A stretch of 64,000 nucleotides of DNA from Mycolicibacterium mengxianglii (GTDB lineage: Bacteria; Actinomycetota; Actinomycetes; Mycobacteriales; Mycobacteriaceae), in the NCBI RefSeq assembly GCF_015710575.1, contig NZ_CP065373.1:4464001-4528000 (forward strand), written 5' to 3'. Positions 36,085 to 46,057 of the stretch are shown one piece after another; positions within the stretch are counted from its first letter, which is position 1, and every line of letters begins with the position of its first letter. Both the position numbers and the translations under genes were made by a program. Below the pieces are notes generated by a model that searched no databases, had not been told where the DNA came from, and saw only the letters and a program-made list of their open reading frames with translations.

Positions 36085-36930
36085 TCAGCGCATCAGGTGC
36101 GTGCGGGCGAAGGTCAACGATTCGGTCAGAAGTGCTTCCCGCTCTGCGACAGACCTGGCCCCCGACGTGGTGACCTCCAGGATCACGTGCCCGGCGAAAT
36201 CGCTCGCGGCCAGCATCTGACAGATCTCCTCCGTCGGCTGGGTACCGCGCCCGGGCACCAGGTGCTCGTCGGTGGAGGACCCCTTGCCGTCGCAGAGGTG
36301 CAGATGCACCAGACCCGCACCCATGCGCTGGGCCATCTCCACGGCGTCGGTGCCCGCGGTGGCGGTGTGGGACAGGTCCAGCGTGTAGTGCGCGTGATTG
36401 CCGTCGAGCGGGTCGTAGGACGGCGCGAACGCCGAGATACCCACACCCGGTCTGCCACCCCGTCTGCGCATTCGCTCGATCGAGGGCTGGCCGGTGCCGA
36501 AGAACCGGTCGGCCCGGAACGGGAACATGTTCTCGACGGCCACGTGTACGTCGGTGCCCGACTCCAGCTCGGCCACCTGGTCGCTGAACCCGTCGGCATA
36601 CCGGCGCTGCCAGCGGAACGGCGGGTGCACCACCACGGTCTGCGCGCCGAGTTGCTCAGCGGCTCGCACACTGCGGTCGAGCTTGGAGATCGGATTGGCA
36701 CCCCAGACCCGCTGAGAGATCAGCAGACAGGGCGCGTGCACCGAGAGCACGGGCATCGAGTAGCGGGCCGACAGCTTGGCGATGGCGTCGATGTCCTGGC
36801 TGACCGTTTCCGCCCAGACCATCAACTCCACGCCGTCGTAACCCAGCCTCGCGGCGTACTCGAAGGCAGCCTCGGTCCGCAGCGGATAGACCGAGGCCGT
36901 GGACAGGCCAACTTTGATGGCGGGACGCAC
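36085..36930 (-). CDS. Sugar phosphate isomerase/epimerase, xylose-isomerase-like TIM barrel
   Basis: The 281-residue AP-endonuclease-2-like barrel has metal-ligand segments VENMFPF, HYTLDLSHTA and LVHLHLCDGKGSSTDEHLVPG, which carry the Glu, Asp/His and His ligands seen in this family. Substrates vary (keto sugars, inositol derivatives, hydroxypyruvate). The GTG at 36930 gives VRPAIKVGLSTASVYP. The gene follows the acidic membrane protein gene by 22 bp and precedes the thioesterase. The pathway is unknown. Confidence 0.8.
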   Translation of the reverse strand: MRPAIKVGLSTASVYPLRTEAAFEYAARLGYDGVELMVWAETVSQDIDAIAKLSARYSMPVLSVHAPCLLISQRVWGANPISKLDRSVRAAEQLGAQTVVVHPPFRWQRRYADGFSDQVAELESGTDVHVAVENMFPFRADRFFGTGQPSIERMRRRGGRPGVGISAFAPSYDPLDGNHAHYTLDLSHTATAGTDAVEMAQRMGAGLVHLHLCDGKGSSTDEHLVPGRGTQPTEEICQMLAASDFAGHVILEVTTSGARSVAEREALLTESLTFARTHLMR

Positions 36931-36952
36931 CGGGTGACGGCCTAGACGACGC

Positions 36953-38047
36953 TCAGCTCGCCTGCCACAGCGCGAGCGGCCCGAATGCAACCAGGGCCCC
37001 CACCGCCACCGCAGTCAGCGTGCTGCCGATGTCCTCGGTCTTGCGAACCACCCGGACGCCGACGACCAGGCCGAGGATCACCAGCACCCCGAGGATCAGC
37101 GCGATCAGGCTGTTCCACTTCCACAGCTGGTCGAACGCAATGAACATACCGGCGCCGAACACCACCGCCACGATGGACTGGGCAGCGATCAGCAGAGCGC
37201 GCACCGCCATCTGACCGCGGGTGAGTCGCTCGGCAGACGTCGCATCGGCGTCGGGGCCGACGGCAGTCTCGTCCTCGAGCGCTTCCTCGACCTCGACGTC
37301 CTCGAGGACCTCGAGATCGTCGCCGGCAGCGACGTCGGTGTCGTCAGTGCGGTCGGTGTCGTCGGTGTGGTCGGTGCCCCGCCGGGCCAGATCGTCGGCG
37401 ACCGTCTGGCCTCCGAACAGCGGTCCGCTGGTCGCACGCAGGTAGGTCTGCAGGTCGGACGGGTCGCCCACGCCGAGTTCGTCAGGCTTTTCGGCCGTGT
37501 CCACCAACACGGGCTCGTCGACGATCGGGTCGGGGCTCATCATCTCGGCAGCCGCGGCCGCTTCCTGGCGGCGCTGCTCGCGCTTGCGCGACACCAGGGG
37601 GAAATGGGTGCGTTCCGGCTTGGCAGCCGGGCCCCGGCGCGCTGCCGGCACATCCGACAGTTCCGGAGGGCCGGGGGGTTCTTCGTCGGTGGTGGCCGCG
37701 GTGTCGGCGTCCGGCTCGGCCTCATGTTCGCGCTCGGGCTCCGGCTCGGCGTCGCGTTCCGGCTCGGTTTCGGGTTCGACGACGGGCTCGACGGAGGTTT
37801 GGGCGGCGTTGTCGTGCTCGTCGTCGGTGACCTCGGCCGTGCGGGCCTCGTCGCGCACGACGGGAAGCTCGCCGGTCCGCAGGATCGGAATCTCGCCGGT
37901 GAGCTCGGCGACGGTGACCGCGTCACTGTTGCCGCGCCGACGCCTGCGCCGCCCGCCGGGCGGGGCGGCGCCGATGGTGCCGTTCTTGGCCAACAACTCG
38001 GCCACCGAGATGGGCCTGGTGGCTTCGCTGTCTTGTGGTCCAGTCAT
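36953..38047 (-). CDS. Acidic-repeat membrane protein (Rv0497-like)
   Basis: This is a protein of 364 residues. The first 25 hold SVAELLAKNG, and VTVAELTGEIPILRTGELPV follows around residue 45, an echo of the same VAEL unit. Residues 60-240 are disordered and dominated by Glu, Asp, Pro and Thr, including runs of EPE and TDDTD. The end has three or four membrane helices. It looks like a membrane-anchored protein with a long acidic cytoplasmic arm. Its ATG overlaps the ppx stop (ATGA), so it is coupled to the phosphatase. Confidence 0.8.
   Translation of the reverse strand: MTGPQDSEATRPISVAELLAKNGTIGAAPPGGRRRRRRGNSDAVTVAELTGEIPILRTGELPVVRDEARTAEVTDDEHDNAAQTSVEPVVEPETEPERDAEPEPEREHEAEPDADTAATTDEEPPGPPELSDVPAARRGPAAKPERTHFPLVSRKREQRRQEAAAAAEMMSPDPIVDEPVLVDTAEKPDELGVGDPSDLQTYLRATSGPLFGGQTVADDLARRGTDHTDDTDRTDDTDVAAGDDLEVLEDVEVEEALEDETAVGPDADATSAERLTRGQMAVRALLIAAQSIVAVVFGAGMFIAFDQLWKWNSLIALILGVLVILGLVVGVRVVRKTEDIGSTLTAVAVGALVAFGPLALWQAS
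37332..37378. repeat. Short tandem repeats encoding Thr-Asp-Asp units
   Basis: The plus strand shows repeats of GTCGGTGTC and GTCGTC or close variants; translated on the minus strand they give TDHTDDTDRTDDTDV inside the acidic region of the membrane protein. Such in-frame repeats are prone to length change between strains. Confidence 0.6.
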
Positions 38048-39060
38048 CGTCTGTTGCCTCTCGACCGGTTGTCGCGCCGATCCTCGGTACGGCTTCCAGC
38101 TTCCCGCACCGGAGTCTCCACCAAGGCAGTTCCGTCCGCTTCGCTGTCGAGCTTGCGCAGAATCAGCCCCTCCCGCAACGCCCAGGGGCAGATGTCCACC
38201 GACTCGATCGACAACGCTCGCATGGTCGCTTCGGCCACCAGCGCGCCGGCCACGATCTGCGGGGCGCGCTCGGCGCTGACTCCTTCCAACTCGGCACGGT
38301 CAGCCGCGGTCATCCTAGAGATGAACGCTATGAGCTGCCTGAGACCGTTGGCGGTCAGCGTCCGCTTCACCCTCGGGCCCGCGCCGGACGGCGCCGCACC
38401 GGTGAGACGCGCCAGCGTCCTGAACGTCTTCGATGTCGCGACGGCGAGATCCTGGCTTCCGGCCTTGAGCAGGTTCGTGCTGGCGTCGGCCAGCTCGGTG
38501 TCCAGCCAGTCCCGCAGCATCGCGACGGTACGCCGGCTCGGCGGGTCATCGGGCAGCCACTCGCGGGTCAGGCGGCCGGCCCCCAGTGGCAGCGACAGCG
38601 CCACCTCCGGCTCTTCGTCGACACCATTGGACAACTCCAGTGAACCGCCGCCGATGTCGATGTTGATGATGCGCCCGGCGCTCCAGCCGTACCAGCGGCG
38701 CACCGCCAGGAAGGTCAGGCGGGATTCGTCGACCCCGGACAGCACCTGCAGTGCCACGCCTGTTTCGGCCCGCACCCGCGCGATCAGGTCCTCGGAGTTG
38801 GTGGCATCCCGTACCGCGGAGGTGGCGAAGGCCATCAACTCCGCGCAGCCGGAACTCGCCGCGATCCGGGCGAACTCGTCGATGGTGGCCACCAGCTTGT
38901 CGGCGCCCTTGCGGGTGATCTTGCCGGAACCGTCGATCGCCTCGGCCAGCCGTAACGCCGCCTTGGTGGAACTCATCGGTGTCGGGTGGCCACCACGGCG
39001 TGCGTCAACCACCAACAGGTGAACTGTGTTGCTGCCCACATCGAGGACGCCCAATCGCAC
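38044..39060 (-). CDS. Ppx/GppA phosphatase family protein (exopolyphosphatase Ppx1-like)
   Basis: The 338-residue ASKHA-fold enzyme starts [20 protein letters not shown] (phosphate-1 motif) and has [11 protein letters not shown] near residue 140 and [15 protein letters not shown] near residue 80. Members cleave terminal phosphates of polyphosphate or hydrolyse pppGpp; the single-domain short form matches M. tuberculosis Rv0496 (Ppx1). TAGGTT six bases before the GTG at 39060 indicates a leaderless start, divergent from the next gene. A PPK2 gene at 59889 suggests a role in polyphosphate balance. Confidence 0.9.
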   Translation of the reverse strand: MRLGVLDVGSNTVHLLVVDARRGGHPTPMSSTKAALRLAEAIDGSGKITRKGADKLVATIDEFARIAASSGCAELMAFATSAVRDATNSEDLIARVRAETGVALQVLSGVDESRLTFLAVRRWYGWSAGRIINIDIGGGSLELSNGVDEEPEVALSLPLGAGRLTREWLPDDPPSRRTVAMLRDWLDTELADASTNLLKAGSQDLAVATSKTFRTLARLTGAAPSGAGPRVKRTLTANGLRQLIAFISRMTAADRAELEGVSAERAPQIVAGALVAEATMRALSIESVDICPWALREGLILRKLDSEADGTALVETPVREAGSRTEDRRDNRSRGNRR

Positions 39061-39147
39061 CCAACCAACCTATCCCAGCTGGAATGTCGCGCACGGCTCG
39101 CATGTCAACACTATGGCGATACCCGGTTTCGTCTACCGTTGAAAACC

Positions 39148-39942
39148 GTGACAGCCTGGCACCCGAATCACCCCGGTGAAGTGGACCTGGACTTCCCCCG
39201 GGAATGGGTGGAGTTCTATGACCCCGACAACCCCGAGCATCTGATCGCTGCGGACATGACGTGGTTGTTGTCACGCTGGACCTGCGTCTTCGGCACCCCG
39301 GCCTGTCAGGGCACCGTGGCCGGCCGGCCCGACGACGGGTGCTGTTCCCACGGCGCGTTCCTCGCCGACGACGACGACCGGGCGATGCTCGACGACGCCG
39401 TCAAAACGCTGACCGACGACGACTGGCAGTTCCGCGACAAGGGCCTGGGCCGCAAGGGCTACCTGGAGATGGACGAATACGACGACAAGCCCAACCTGCG
39501 GACGCGGAAGCACAAGGGCGCGTGCATCTTTCTGAACCGGCCCGGCTTCAAGGCCGGGATCGGGTGCGCCCTGCACACCAAGGCGCTGAAGTTGGGTGTC
39601 GAGCCGCTGACCATGAAGCCCGAAGTGTGCTGGCAGTTACCTATCCGGCGTACCCAGGACTGGGTCACCCGGCCGGACGGGGTCGAGATCCTCAAGACCA
39701 CCGTCACCGAATACGACCGTCGCGGTTGGGGTTCCGGCGGTGAAGACCTGCACTGGTACTGCACCGGCGACCCCGCCGCCCATGTCGGCGCCAAGCAGGT
39801 GTACCTGTCGTATGCGCCGGAGCTCACCGAGCTGCTCGGGGCAAAGGCGTACGCCGAGCTGGCCGCGATGTGCAGGCGCCGCAGCGGATTGGGACTGATC
39901 GCCGTGCACCCGGCGACTCGCGCCGCCGAGCCGCAGGTCTAG
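39148..39942 (+). CDS. Cysteine-rich conserved hypothetical protein (Rv0495c-like)
   Basis: This 264-residue protein has several conserved cysteines: [34 protein letters not shown] and [11 protein letters not shown]. The spacing suggests a metal or iron-sulfur cluster site, as in DUF3109-like proteins, though I am not certain of that family name. The GTG at 39148 is chosen because TACCGT lies eight bases ahead and the longer frame upstream runs into the divergent ppx start. It converges on regX3 with 14 bp between. Function is unknown. Confidence 0.82.
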   Translation: MTAWHPNHPGEVDLDFPREWVEFYDPDNPEHLIAADMTWLLSRWTCVFGTPACQGTVAGRPDDGCCSHGAFLADDDDRAMLDDAVKTLTDDDWQFRDKGLGRKGYLEMDEYDDKPNLRTRKHKGACIFLNRPGFKAGIGCALHTKALKLGVEPLTMKPEVCWQLPIRRTQDWVTRPDGVEILKTTVTEYDRRGWGSGGEDLHWYCTGDPAAHVGAKQVYLSYAPELTELLGAKAYAELAAMCRRRSGLGLIAVHPATRAAEPQV

Positions 39943-39956
39943 ACCCTCTCGACGGC

Positions 39957-40643
39957 CTAGCCTTCGAGCTTGTAACCCAGGCCGCGGACGGTGACCAGGT
40001 GCACCGGGTTGGCGGGGTCGCCCTCGATCTTGCTGCGCAACCGTTTGACGTGCACATCGAGGGTCTTGGTGTCACCGACATAATCGGCGCCCCACACCCG
40101 GTCGATCAACTGACCGCGGGTCAACACCCGGCCGCTGTTGCGCATCAGGTATTCCAGCAGGTCGAATTCCTTGAGCGGCAAGGTGATCGGCTTACCGTTG
40201 ACGCTGACCACATGACGCTCCACGTCCATGCGGACCGGCCCCGCCTCGAGTACCCCGTCGGCGAGCCCGAGATCGTCGTTGTCACCACCGCGGCGCAGTA
40301 CCGCGCGGATCCGGGCGATCAGCTCGCGGGCGGAGTACGGCTTGGTGACGTAGTCGTCGGCGCCGAGTTCCAGGCCGACCACCTTGTCGATCTCGCTGTC
40401 GCGGGCAGTCACCATGATCACCGGGACGCTGGAGCGGGCTCGCAGCTGCTTGCACACATCGGTGCCCGACATTCCGGGAAGCATCAGGTCCAGCAACACG
40501 ATATCTGCACCGGCACGGTCGAATTCGGCCAGCGCGGAGGGACCGTCCCCCACCACAGTGGTTTCGAATCCTTCCTTGCGCAGCAGAAAAGCCAGGGGAT
40601 CTGCGAGAGACTCCTCGTCCTCCACGATCAAAACGCTTGTCAC
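39957..40643 (-). CDS. regX3: Two-component response regulator RegX3
   Basis: This OmpR/PhoB-type regulator of phosphate starvation has 228 residues. The receiver domain has the acidic pocket VEDEE (residues 7-11), phospho-acceptor Asp52 in DIVLLDLMLPG and Lys101 in DDYVTKPYSARE. The winged-helix DNA-binding domain (about residues 130-226) ends in VHLVTVRGLGYKLEG. The GTG at 40643 overlaps the stop of a 26-codon micro-ORF (GTGA), so its translation probably depends on ribosomes arriving from senX3 through that relay. Confidence 0.96.
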   Translation of the reverse strand: MTSVLIVEDEESLADPLAFLLRKEGFETTVVGDGPSALAEFDRAGADIVLLDLMLPGMSGTDVCKQLRARSSVPVIMVTARDSEIDKVVGLELGADDYVTKPYSARELIARIRAVLRRGGDNDDLGLADGVLEAGPVRMDVERHVVSVNGKPITLPLKEFDLLEYLMRNSGRVLTRGQLIDRVWGADYVGDTKTLDVHVKRLRSKIEGDPANPVHLVTVRGLGYKLEG

Positions 40644-40720
40644 TTCTGCTCCGTGCCTTCCGTCATCGCGGCCTCGCCGCCGTCTTCCACGATCAGCACG
40701 CTGGTCATCGACGTCATCAT
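40640..40720 (-). CDS. Micro-ORF between senX3 and regX3 that mimics the RegX3 N-terminus (26 codons)
   Basis: ATG at 40720 (also 40717 and 40708) opens a frame containing MTSVLIVEDGGEAAM and ending GTEQK. TSVLIVED is identical to residues 2-9 of RegX3, but the codons differ at several silent positions. Its TGA overlaps the regX3 GTG, and its ATG overlaps the stop of the preceding 9-codon frame. This is how MIRU elements in the M. tuberculosis senX3-regX3 gap are described. It may be a leader for coupling rather than a functional peptide. Confidence 0.6.
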   Translation of the reverse strand: MMTSMTSVLIVEDGGEAAMTEGTEQK

Positions 40721-40746
40721 TCCTCTCGGTCAGGACACTCGGTCAT
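40717..40746 (-). CDS. Nine-residue relay ORF overlapping the senX3 stop
   Basis: ATG at 40746 shares ATGA with the senX3 stop and encodes MTECPDREE before a TGA that overlaps the next ATG (ATGA again). Its codons supply the GAGAGGA that could serve as the ribosome site of the following frame. A functional peptide is doubtful; a translational relay is the better reading. Confidence 0.45.
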   Translation of the reverse strand: MTECPDREE

Positions 40747-41930
40747 GAGTCGTCCCCGTTCTCACTGTCACTGTCCCCGTCGGGGCCGACGTAAGCCGGG
40801 ATCGACAGCGTGAACGTCGATCCGGTGCCCGGCTGGCTCCACAACCTGATGGAGCCGTTGTGGTTGGCGGCGACGTGCTTGACGATCGCCAGCCCCAGTC
40901 CGGTGCCGCCGGTTTCGCGTGAACGCGCCTTGTCGACGCGAAAGAACCGCTCGAACACCCGCTCCTGGTCGGCGCGGGCGATGCCGATACCGCGGTCGGT
41001 CACCGCGATCTCGACGTTGTCACCGCGGCGGCGCCGGCTGACCGACACCGTGGATCCGTGCGAGGAATAGGCGATCGCGTTGGAGATCAGGTTCGCCAGT
41101 GCGGTGACCAGCAGGGGCTGATTGCCCAGCACCCGGAAACCGCTCGGCGCATCAGTGGTGACTTCGATATCGGCGTTGTCGGCAGCCACCTTGTAACGCG
41201 AAAGAGCTTCGGAGACAACAGTATCGACATCAACTGGTTCGAGGTCGGGCAGCCGTTCGGCACCCTGGAGCCGAGACAGCTCGATCAGTTCACCCACCAT
41301 ATTGGCCAGCCGGTTCGACTCGGCGAGCACCTTGCCGCCGAACCGGCGCACCAACTCGGGGTCCTCCGGGGAGGACAGCAGCGCTTCGGCCAGCACTCCC
41401 ATCGCCCCGACCGGCGTCTTGAGCTCATGGCTGACATTGGCCACGAAGTCACGCCGGGTGGCCTCCATCCGCGCCTGCTCGGACTGGTCATCGGCGTAGA
41501 CCACCGCGAACCGGCCGTCCTCGGCTGTGAGCAACCGCACGTGTCCCCGGACCGACAACCCGGATCGCCCGGCCGTCGCGGGCCGGCGCGGCGAGAGGTC
41601 GACCTCCCCGTCTTCCCCGCTGGACAGCGTGCGTTGGGCAGCCAACCAGGCCCGGTCGTCGAGCAGGCGATCACGGACCACACCCAGTTCGGTGGCCCGG
41701 GCGTTCATGTAGACGACATCGCGGTGGATGTCGACGACGACGATTCCGACGGGAGCCAGCGACACGATGCGCTCCAGCATCTGGGAAACGGTGATCCCCG
41801 ATGCGCGCACGGCGGCGCGCTTGCGCCGCTGCGCGATCCGGGGCGCCACCTCGGCCCCGACCGCGAAACCCACTGCCAGCGCGACCAGGGCGCAGACCCC
41901 GGCGACGACGACCGCCGACAGCAAGCTCAC
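40743..41930 (-). CDS. senX3: Two-component sensor histidine kinase SenX3
   Basis: The kinase partner of RegX3 in phosphate sensing has 395 residues. There is one N-terminal membrane segment ([20 protein letters not shown]), a PAS-like region (about 60-150), phospho-acceptor His in [16 protein letters not shown] (about residue 163), and the HATPase boxes [20 protein letters not shown] and [12 protein letters not shown]. The start is the GTG at 41930, preceded by TACGAT six bases upstream (leaderless type). This gives the same N-terminus as the tuberculosis protein. The longer ORF start at 41990 is not supported. Confidence 0.95.
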   Translation of the reverse strand: MSLLSAVVVAGVCALVALAVGFAVGAEVAPRIAQRRKRAAVRASGITVSQMLERIVSLAPVGIVVVDIHRDVVYMNARATELGVVRDRLLDDRAWLAAQRTLSSGEDGEVDLSPRRPATAGRSGLSVRGHVRLLTAEDGRFAVVYADDQSEQARMEATRRDFVANVSHELKTPVGAMGVLAEALLSSPEDPELVRRFGGKVLAESNRLANMVGELIELSRLQGAERLPDLEPVDVDTVVSEALSRYKVAADNADIEVTTDAPSGFRVLGNQPLLVTALANLISNAIAYSSHGSTVSVSRRRRGDNVEIAVTDRGIGIARADQERVFERFFRVDKARSRETGGTGLGLAIVKHVAANHNGSIRLWSQPGTGSTFTLSIPAYVGPDGDSDSENGDDS

Positions 41931-42033
41931 GGGAAAATCGTACGCATCAAGTGAACGCCATCCCAGCAGCGTGCGGCCAAAACGGGACAAGTCACACGGT
42001 CACATCCAGGTGTTTCATCCATGTTGGGGTGGA

Positions 42034-42061
42034 GTTCACCTGAATTCAGCTGGCGTTCGCC
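42034..42061. promoter_or_regulatory. Direct repeats GTTCACC / GTTCGCC around CTGAATTCAG upstream of senX3
   Basis: GTTCACC (42034) and GTTCGCC (42055) start 21 bp apart, two helical turns, with the perfect palindrome CTGAATTCAG (42040-42049) between and overlapping. OmpR-type regulators such as RegX3 bind tandem half-sites. The site is about 100 bp upstream of the senX3 start, so autoregulation is a reasonable guess. Confidence 0.35.
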
Positions 42062-42086
42062 CGTTACCTTCCGAGGCCTCGGAGGA

Positions 42087-42833
42087 CTACTTGGCCCCTT
42101 GGCTGGCGACCGCAGCGGCTCCGGCGGCAGCAGCCTCCGGGTCGAGGTAGGTGCCGCCGCGGATGGTCGGTTTGAGGTCACTGTCGAGGTCGTAGCGCAG
42201 CGGGATACCGGTGGGGATGTTGAGACCCACGATCTCCTCGTCGGAGATGCCGTCGAGGTACTTGACCAGAGCGCGCAGCGAGTTGCCGTGCGCGGCGATC
42301 AGTACGGTCTTGCCCGCCTGCAGATCCGGCACGATGGTCTGTTCGAAGTACGGCACGAACCGGGCCACCACGTCGGCCAGGCATTCCGTCAGCGGTCCAC
42401 CGTCGATGTCGGCGTACCGGGGATCGGCATCCTGGCTGAACTCGCTGCCCTTCTGGATCGGCGGCGGCGGGGTGTCATAACTGCGTCGCCACGCCATGAA
42501 CTGCTCTTCGCCGTACTTTTCTTTGGTCTCGGCCTTGTTGAGGCCCTGCAGCGCGCCGTAGTGCCGTTCGTTGAGCCGCCAGTCGCGGTGCACCGGAATC
42601 CAATGCCGGTCCGCGGCGTCGAGCGCGAGGTTGGCAGTGGTGATCGCCCGTCGCAACAGCGAGGTGTAGAGCACGTCCGGGAGCACACCCTGCTCGACCA
42701 GCAGCTGACCGCAGCGGACCGCCTCAGCCCTGCCTTTGTCGGTGAGATCGACGTCCACCCAACCGGTGAACAGGTTGAGCGCATTCCAAACGCTTTCGCC
42801 GTGACGGAGCAGCACCAGGGTCGAATCAGCCAT
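42087..42833 (-). CDS. gpmA: 2,3-bisphosphoglycerate-dependent phosphoglycerate mutase
   Basis: The glycolytic enzyme that interconverts 3- and 2-phosphoglycerate has 248 residues. [20 protein letters not shown] (about residues 6-25) holds the phospho-accepting His, [16 protein letters not shown] binds substrate, and [17 protein letters not shown] has the second catalytic His near residue 185. It lies between the YbjN gene and senX3; in M. tuberculosis gpm1 has the same place. It is a housekeeping gene with no sign of transfer. Confidence 0.97.
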   Translation of the reverse strand: MADSTLVLLRHGESVWNALNLFTGWVDVDLTDKGRAEAVRCGQLLVEQGVLPDVLYTSLLRRAITTANLALDAADRHWIPVHRDWRLNERHYGALQGLNKAETKEKYGEEQFMAWRRSYDTPPPPIQKGSEFSQDADPRYADIDGGPLTECLADVVARFVPYFEQTIVPDLQAGKTVLIAAHGNSLRALVKYLDGISDEEIVGLNIPTGIPLRYDLDSDLKPTIRGGTYLDPEAAAAGAAAVASQGAK

Positions 42834-42845
42834 GGCGCCAGTGTC

Positions 42846-43379
42846 TCACGAGCCGCTGTGGCCGTGGGCTTCTGCGTCGATGAGGTGTTCAAAGGCCTGC
42901 AGGTTCTTCAGCGACTCCCCGCGCGACACTCGCCAGGCCCATTCCCGCTGGATGGACGTGCGGAAACCCAGCTCCAGCAACGTGTTGAAATCCTGGTCGA
43001 CCGCTTCGAGAACCTGCCCGAGCACCCGGTCGATCTCGTCGGCGTTGACGGAGTGCAGCGCCATCCTGCCGATGAGGTAGATGTCGCCCACGTTGTCGAG
43101 GGTGTAGGCCACCCCGTAGAGCCGCCGGTTGCGTTTGAGCAGGAACTTGTAGACGCCCTCGAAGTTCTCGTCGGGTTTACGGCAGACAAAGGCCTCCACC
43201 CGCACCGAATGCTCGCCGATGCTCAGAATGGTGTTGGTCTTGAGCCTGCGTTCACCTGGCAGTTCGACGATCAGCCCGGGCAGCCCGCCGTGCGCACCGC
43301 CATGGCGGGTGTAGACCAGCTCGCGGTCGACGAGTGCGGCCTCGATTTCCTGTTGCACCGCCGCCGCCCTGCTGCTCAT
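42846..43379 (-). CDS. YbjN domain-containing protein (Rv0487-like)
   Basis: The 177-residue protein has a YbjN/type III chaperone-like alpha-beta fold, with [20 protein letters not shown] near residue 60 and [20 protein letters not shown] near residue 135. YbjN proteins are often linked to sensory or stress roles, but the function is unproven. The ATG at 43379 overlaps the mshA stop (ATGA), so it is translated with the mycothiol glycosyltransferase. Confidence 0.85.
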   Translation of the reverse strand: MSSRAAAVQQEIEAALVDRELVYTRHGGAHGGLPGLIVELPGERRLKTNTILSIGEHSVRVEAFVCRKPDENFEGVYKFLLKRNRRLYGVAYTLDNVGDIYLIGRMALHSVNADEIDRVLGQVLEAVDQDFNTLLELGFRTSIQREWAWRVSRGESLKNLQAFEHLIDAEAHGHSGS

Positions 43380-44665
43380 GCGCGCACTCCCCTGCGCCGG
43401 GTCCAACGCCGAGCGCCGCGGCGCGGGGACAGCTCGCGGCCGAGGTCACGGGGGTGGGTGCGCGAGTAGTCGGCGATCGCCCGGCCGTAGGCGGCCAACA
43501 GATCGTCCACGGTGCGGTCCCAAGAGAATTCCGAGGCATGGGCGACGGCGGCCTCTCCCATCGGCGCCAGCTCGCCCGCCGACAGTGCGGCGATGCCGTC
43601 TGCCCAGTGCCGCGGGTCGTGGCCGGCCACCAGCGCCCCGGTCACCCCGTCGCGCACCGCCACCGGCAGCCCGCCGACCGCGGCGGCGATCACCGGGGTG
43701 CCGCAGGCCTGGGCCTCGACGGCGACCAGCCCGAACGACTCGGAGTAGCTGGGTACCGCCACCAGGTCGGCGGCCCGGTACACCTGGACCAGTTGGTCGC
43801 GCGACTGCGGCGGCAGGAATGTCACCCGGTCGGAGATACCCAGTTCGGCGGCCAGGGCAACCAGTCCGTCGGGGGCGGCCAGCCCGCTGCCCGAGGGCCC
43901 ACCGGCGATCACCGCGTGCACCTGCGGGAGCAGCGCCACCGCGCGCAACAGCACGTCGGGGGCCTTCAACGGCTGGATCCGGCCGACGAATGCGACCGTC
44001 AGGGCCGTCGGGTCGAGGCCCAATGCCGCCCGGGCCGCGCTCTTGGAGCCTGGCCGGAAGGTCGCCAGGTCCACTCCGGGATTGACGACATCGATGCGCT
44101 CGGGATCAGCGTGGTGCAGTGAAACCAGTTGCCGGGCTTCGTCTTCGGTGTTGGCGATCAGGCGATCGGCTTCGTCGACCACCTGTTGCTCCCCCACCGC
44201 GCGCAATGGTGGCTCAGGTGTGTCGCCCTCGGCGAGCGCGGCGTTCTTCACCGCGGCCAGGGTGTGCGCGGTGTGCACCAGTGGCACTGCCCAGCGGTCC
44301 CGGGCCAGCCAACCGACCTGACCGGACAACCAGTAGTGGCTGTGCACGATGTCGTAGTGGCCGGGCTCATGGTTTGCCTCGGCACGCAGCACCCCTGCGG
44401 TGAAAGCACACAGCTGCGTGGGCAGGTCGTTTTTGTCCAGCCCCTCGAACGGGCCGGCGACCACATTGCGGACCAGCACACCCGGGGCCACCTGGACCAC
44501 CGGTTCATCCGAGGACGAGGTGGCCCTGGTGAAGATCTCGACGTCTACGCCGCGGCGCGCCAGATGCAAGGCACTCTGCATGACGTAGACGTTCATCCCG
44601 CCGGCGTCACCGGTACCCGGTTGCGCCAACGGCGAGGTGTGGACGGACAACACGGCGACACGCAC
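43376..44665 (-). CDS. mshA: D-inositol-3-phosphate glycosyltransferase (mycothiol synthesis)
   Basis: MshA transfers GlcNAc from UDP-GlcNAc to 1L-myo-inositol-1-phosphate, the first step of mycothiol synthesis. The GT4/GT-B protein of 429 residues has the acceptor region [20 protein letters not shown] (about residues 9-28), the hinge [17 protein letters not shown] and the donor-site [21 protein letters not shown] with its EX7E pair near residue 320. A GTG starts it (VRVAVLSVH). The gene downstream is coupled. Confidence 0.95.
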   Translation of the reverse strand: MRVAVLSVHTSPLAQPGTGDAGGMNVYVMQSALHLARRGVDVEIFTRATSSSDEPVVQVAPGVLVRNVVAGPFEGLDKNDLPTQLCAFTAGVLRAEANHEPGHYDIVHSHYWLSGQVGWLARDRWAVPLVHTAHTLAAVKNAALAEGDTPEPPLRAVGEQQVVDEADRLIANTEDEARQLVSLHHADPERIDVVNPGVDLATFRPGSKSAARAALGLDPTALTVAFVGRIQPLKAPDVLLRAVALLPQVHAVIAGGPSGSGLAAPDGLVALAAELGISDRVTFLPPQSRDQLVQVYRAADLVAVPSYSESFGLVAVEAQACGTPVIAAAVGGLPVAVRDGVTGALVAGHDPRHWADGIAALSAGELAPMGEAAVAHASEFSWDRTVDDLLAAYGRAIADYSRTHPRDLGRELSPRRGARRWTRRRGVRA

Positions 44666-44682
44666 ACCCCCATACTTACACG

Positions 44683-45996
44683 TCAGGCAGAGGCTTCCGG
44701 CGTCGCCAGCACCCGGGCACTGCTGGCGGCGCGACGCATCGCCGAGAGCGGGTCGGTGTAGAGGCTGCCGAGGGAGACGATGCCTGCCCCGGCTTCTTGA
44801 ACGCGGTTGCCGAAGGCACTGACCCGGATGTCCCGGGCGGGCATCACGGAGCGGGCGGCGAAGGCCGCTTCCATCTCCGCCATGGCCTCGGGGTACTCGG
44901 TGAACGCCTGTCCGCCGACCACCAGATCGTCGGGGTTGAGCAGGTCACGCAGCAGTGCCACTGCTTGGCCGAGCACACGGGCGCGTTCGGCCAGCAACTC
45001 CTGTGCTGCTTCGCTGCCTTCGCGGGCGGCACGCAGCACGTGGGCCACCGATGCGCTGGGGCCGTCGGCGACGATGCCGAGCCGCCGGGCCGCGTTGAGC
45101 ACCGCTTCGTCACTGACGGTGGATTCCAATTGCCCTGTGCCGCCGAGCAACTCAGACTGCGCCGGAAGGTTGGCGATCGTTCCGGGGCCGCTGACCGGGC
45201 TGTGCACACCGCCGCCGATCACCAGGGCGTAGCCCACCGTCTCCCGGGCGTACACGTACAGGCTGGTGGTCGCCGGAGTGGCGAATCTCCGCATCCCCAA
45301 CAGCAATTCGGCACCGGCCATGGCGTCGACGTGCGCGGCCACCGACACCGGCATACCCAGCGCGTCGGCGAGGACCGGGCCCACGGGTGCCTGCGTCCAG
45401 CCCAGGCGCGAATGGTCGACGTGTCCGGTCTTGCCGTCGACCGCGCCGCCGATGGCCACACCGACCCACAGCGGCCGCCGCCGGTGCCAGCGAGCCAGGT
45501 AGCGGCGGGCGCTGCCGGCCAGTGAGGCCAGTGCCGGGCCCGCCGCGCCACGCGGCGTGGGCGTTTCGACGACATCAAGGGTGCGGCCCAACAGGTCGGT
45601 GGCCACGATGCTGGTGGTCTTGACGCCGATGTGCACACCCAGGGTCAGATACGGCTCGTGGTTGACCTCGACGGGAACGCGGGGGCGGCCGATCGCACCG
45701 GAGGCGGCCAGGTCGGCGCGCTCCCGCAGCAGCCCGGCCTCCAGCAGCGCTGTGACCTGGCGATTGACGGTGGCGATGGACAGGGAGGTGACTTGGGCGA
45801 TGACGTCGCGGGCGATGGGGCCGCGCATCCTGGCGGCATTGAACACCGCGGCCGAGGCGCCGTCACCGATGCGGAGCGCGGGGGCCACGATGGCGTGCCG
45901 GGTACGCAGGGGGTGTACCGAACTGCGGGGTTTGGTGCCCCGGGCGCCGACGAGGCTCTTGGCGGGGCTTGCCTTGCGAGAGATTGCTGCGGTCAT
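44683..45996 (-). CDS. ROK family transcriptional regulator (Rv0485-like)
   Basis: The 437-residue protein has an N-terminal winged helix ([28 protein letters not shown], about residues 62-89) followed by a ROK/ASKHA domain with [19 protein letters not shown] near residue 175. The sugar-kinase catalytic and zinc motifs are not clear, so it is probably a regulator only. SD GAGGA precedes the ATG. Two dyads lie between it and the divergent SDR gene. The M. tuberculosis counterpart has been reported to regulate a PE/PPE pair; that target is not in this window. Confidence 0.85.
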   Translation of the reverse strand: MTAAISRKASPAKSLVGARGTKPRSSVHPLRTRHAIVAPALRIGDGASAAVFNAARMRGPIARDVIAQVTSLSIATVNRQVTALLEAGLLRERADLAASGAIGRPRVPVEVNHEPYLTLGVHIGVKTTSIVATDLLGRTLDVVETPTPRGAAGPALASLAGSARRYLARWHRRRPLWVGVAIGGAVDGKTGHVDHSRLGWTQAPVGPVLADALGMPVSVAAHVDAMAGAELLLGMRRFATPATTSLYVYARETVGYALVIGGGVHSPVSGPGTIANLPAQSELLGGTGQLESTVSDEAVLNAARRLGIVADGPSASVAHVLRAAREGSEAAQELLAERARVLGQAVALLRDLLNPDDLVVGGQAFTEYPEAMAEMEAAFAARSVMPARDIRVSAFGNRVQEAGAGIVSLGSLYTDPLSAMRRAASSARVLATPEASA

Positions 45997-46057
45997 TGGG
46001 GGTTGTCCTCGTTAGTCGGGGCGGCGGGGCTGCGGGCCACGCCGTGCGACTCGGGAA

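Noticed and set aside
34524..36173. 549-codon plus-strand frame over proC and the thioesterase gene
   Set aside because: Antisense to two well-supported genes.
37332..37378. CRISPR-like short repeats
   Set aside because: Units are codon-level repeats within a coding region, with no spacers.
37367..39022. 551-codon plus-strand frame over ppx and the acidic membrane protein gene
   Set aside because: It exists because the acidic repeats read as Gly/Val/Arg runs on the other strand.
40644..40742. Simple untranslated spacer between senX3 and regX3
   Set aside because: The chain of overlapping stop and start codons and the RegX3-like peptide are too regular for a plain spacer.
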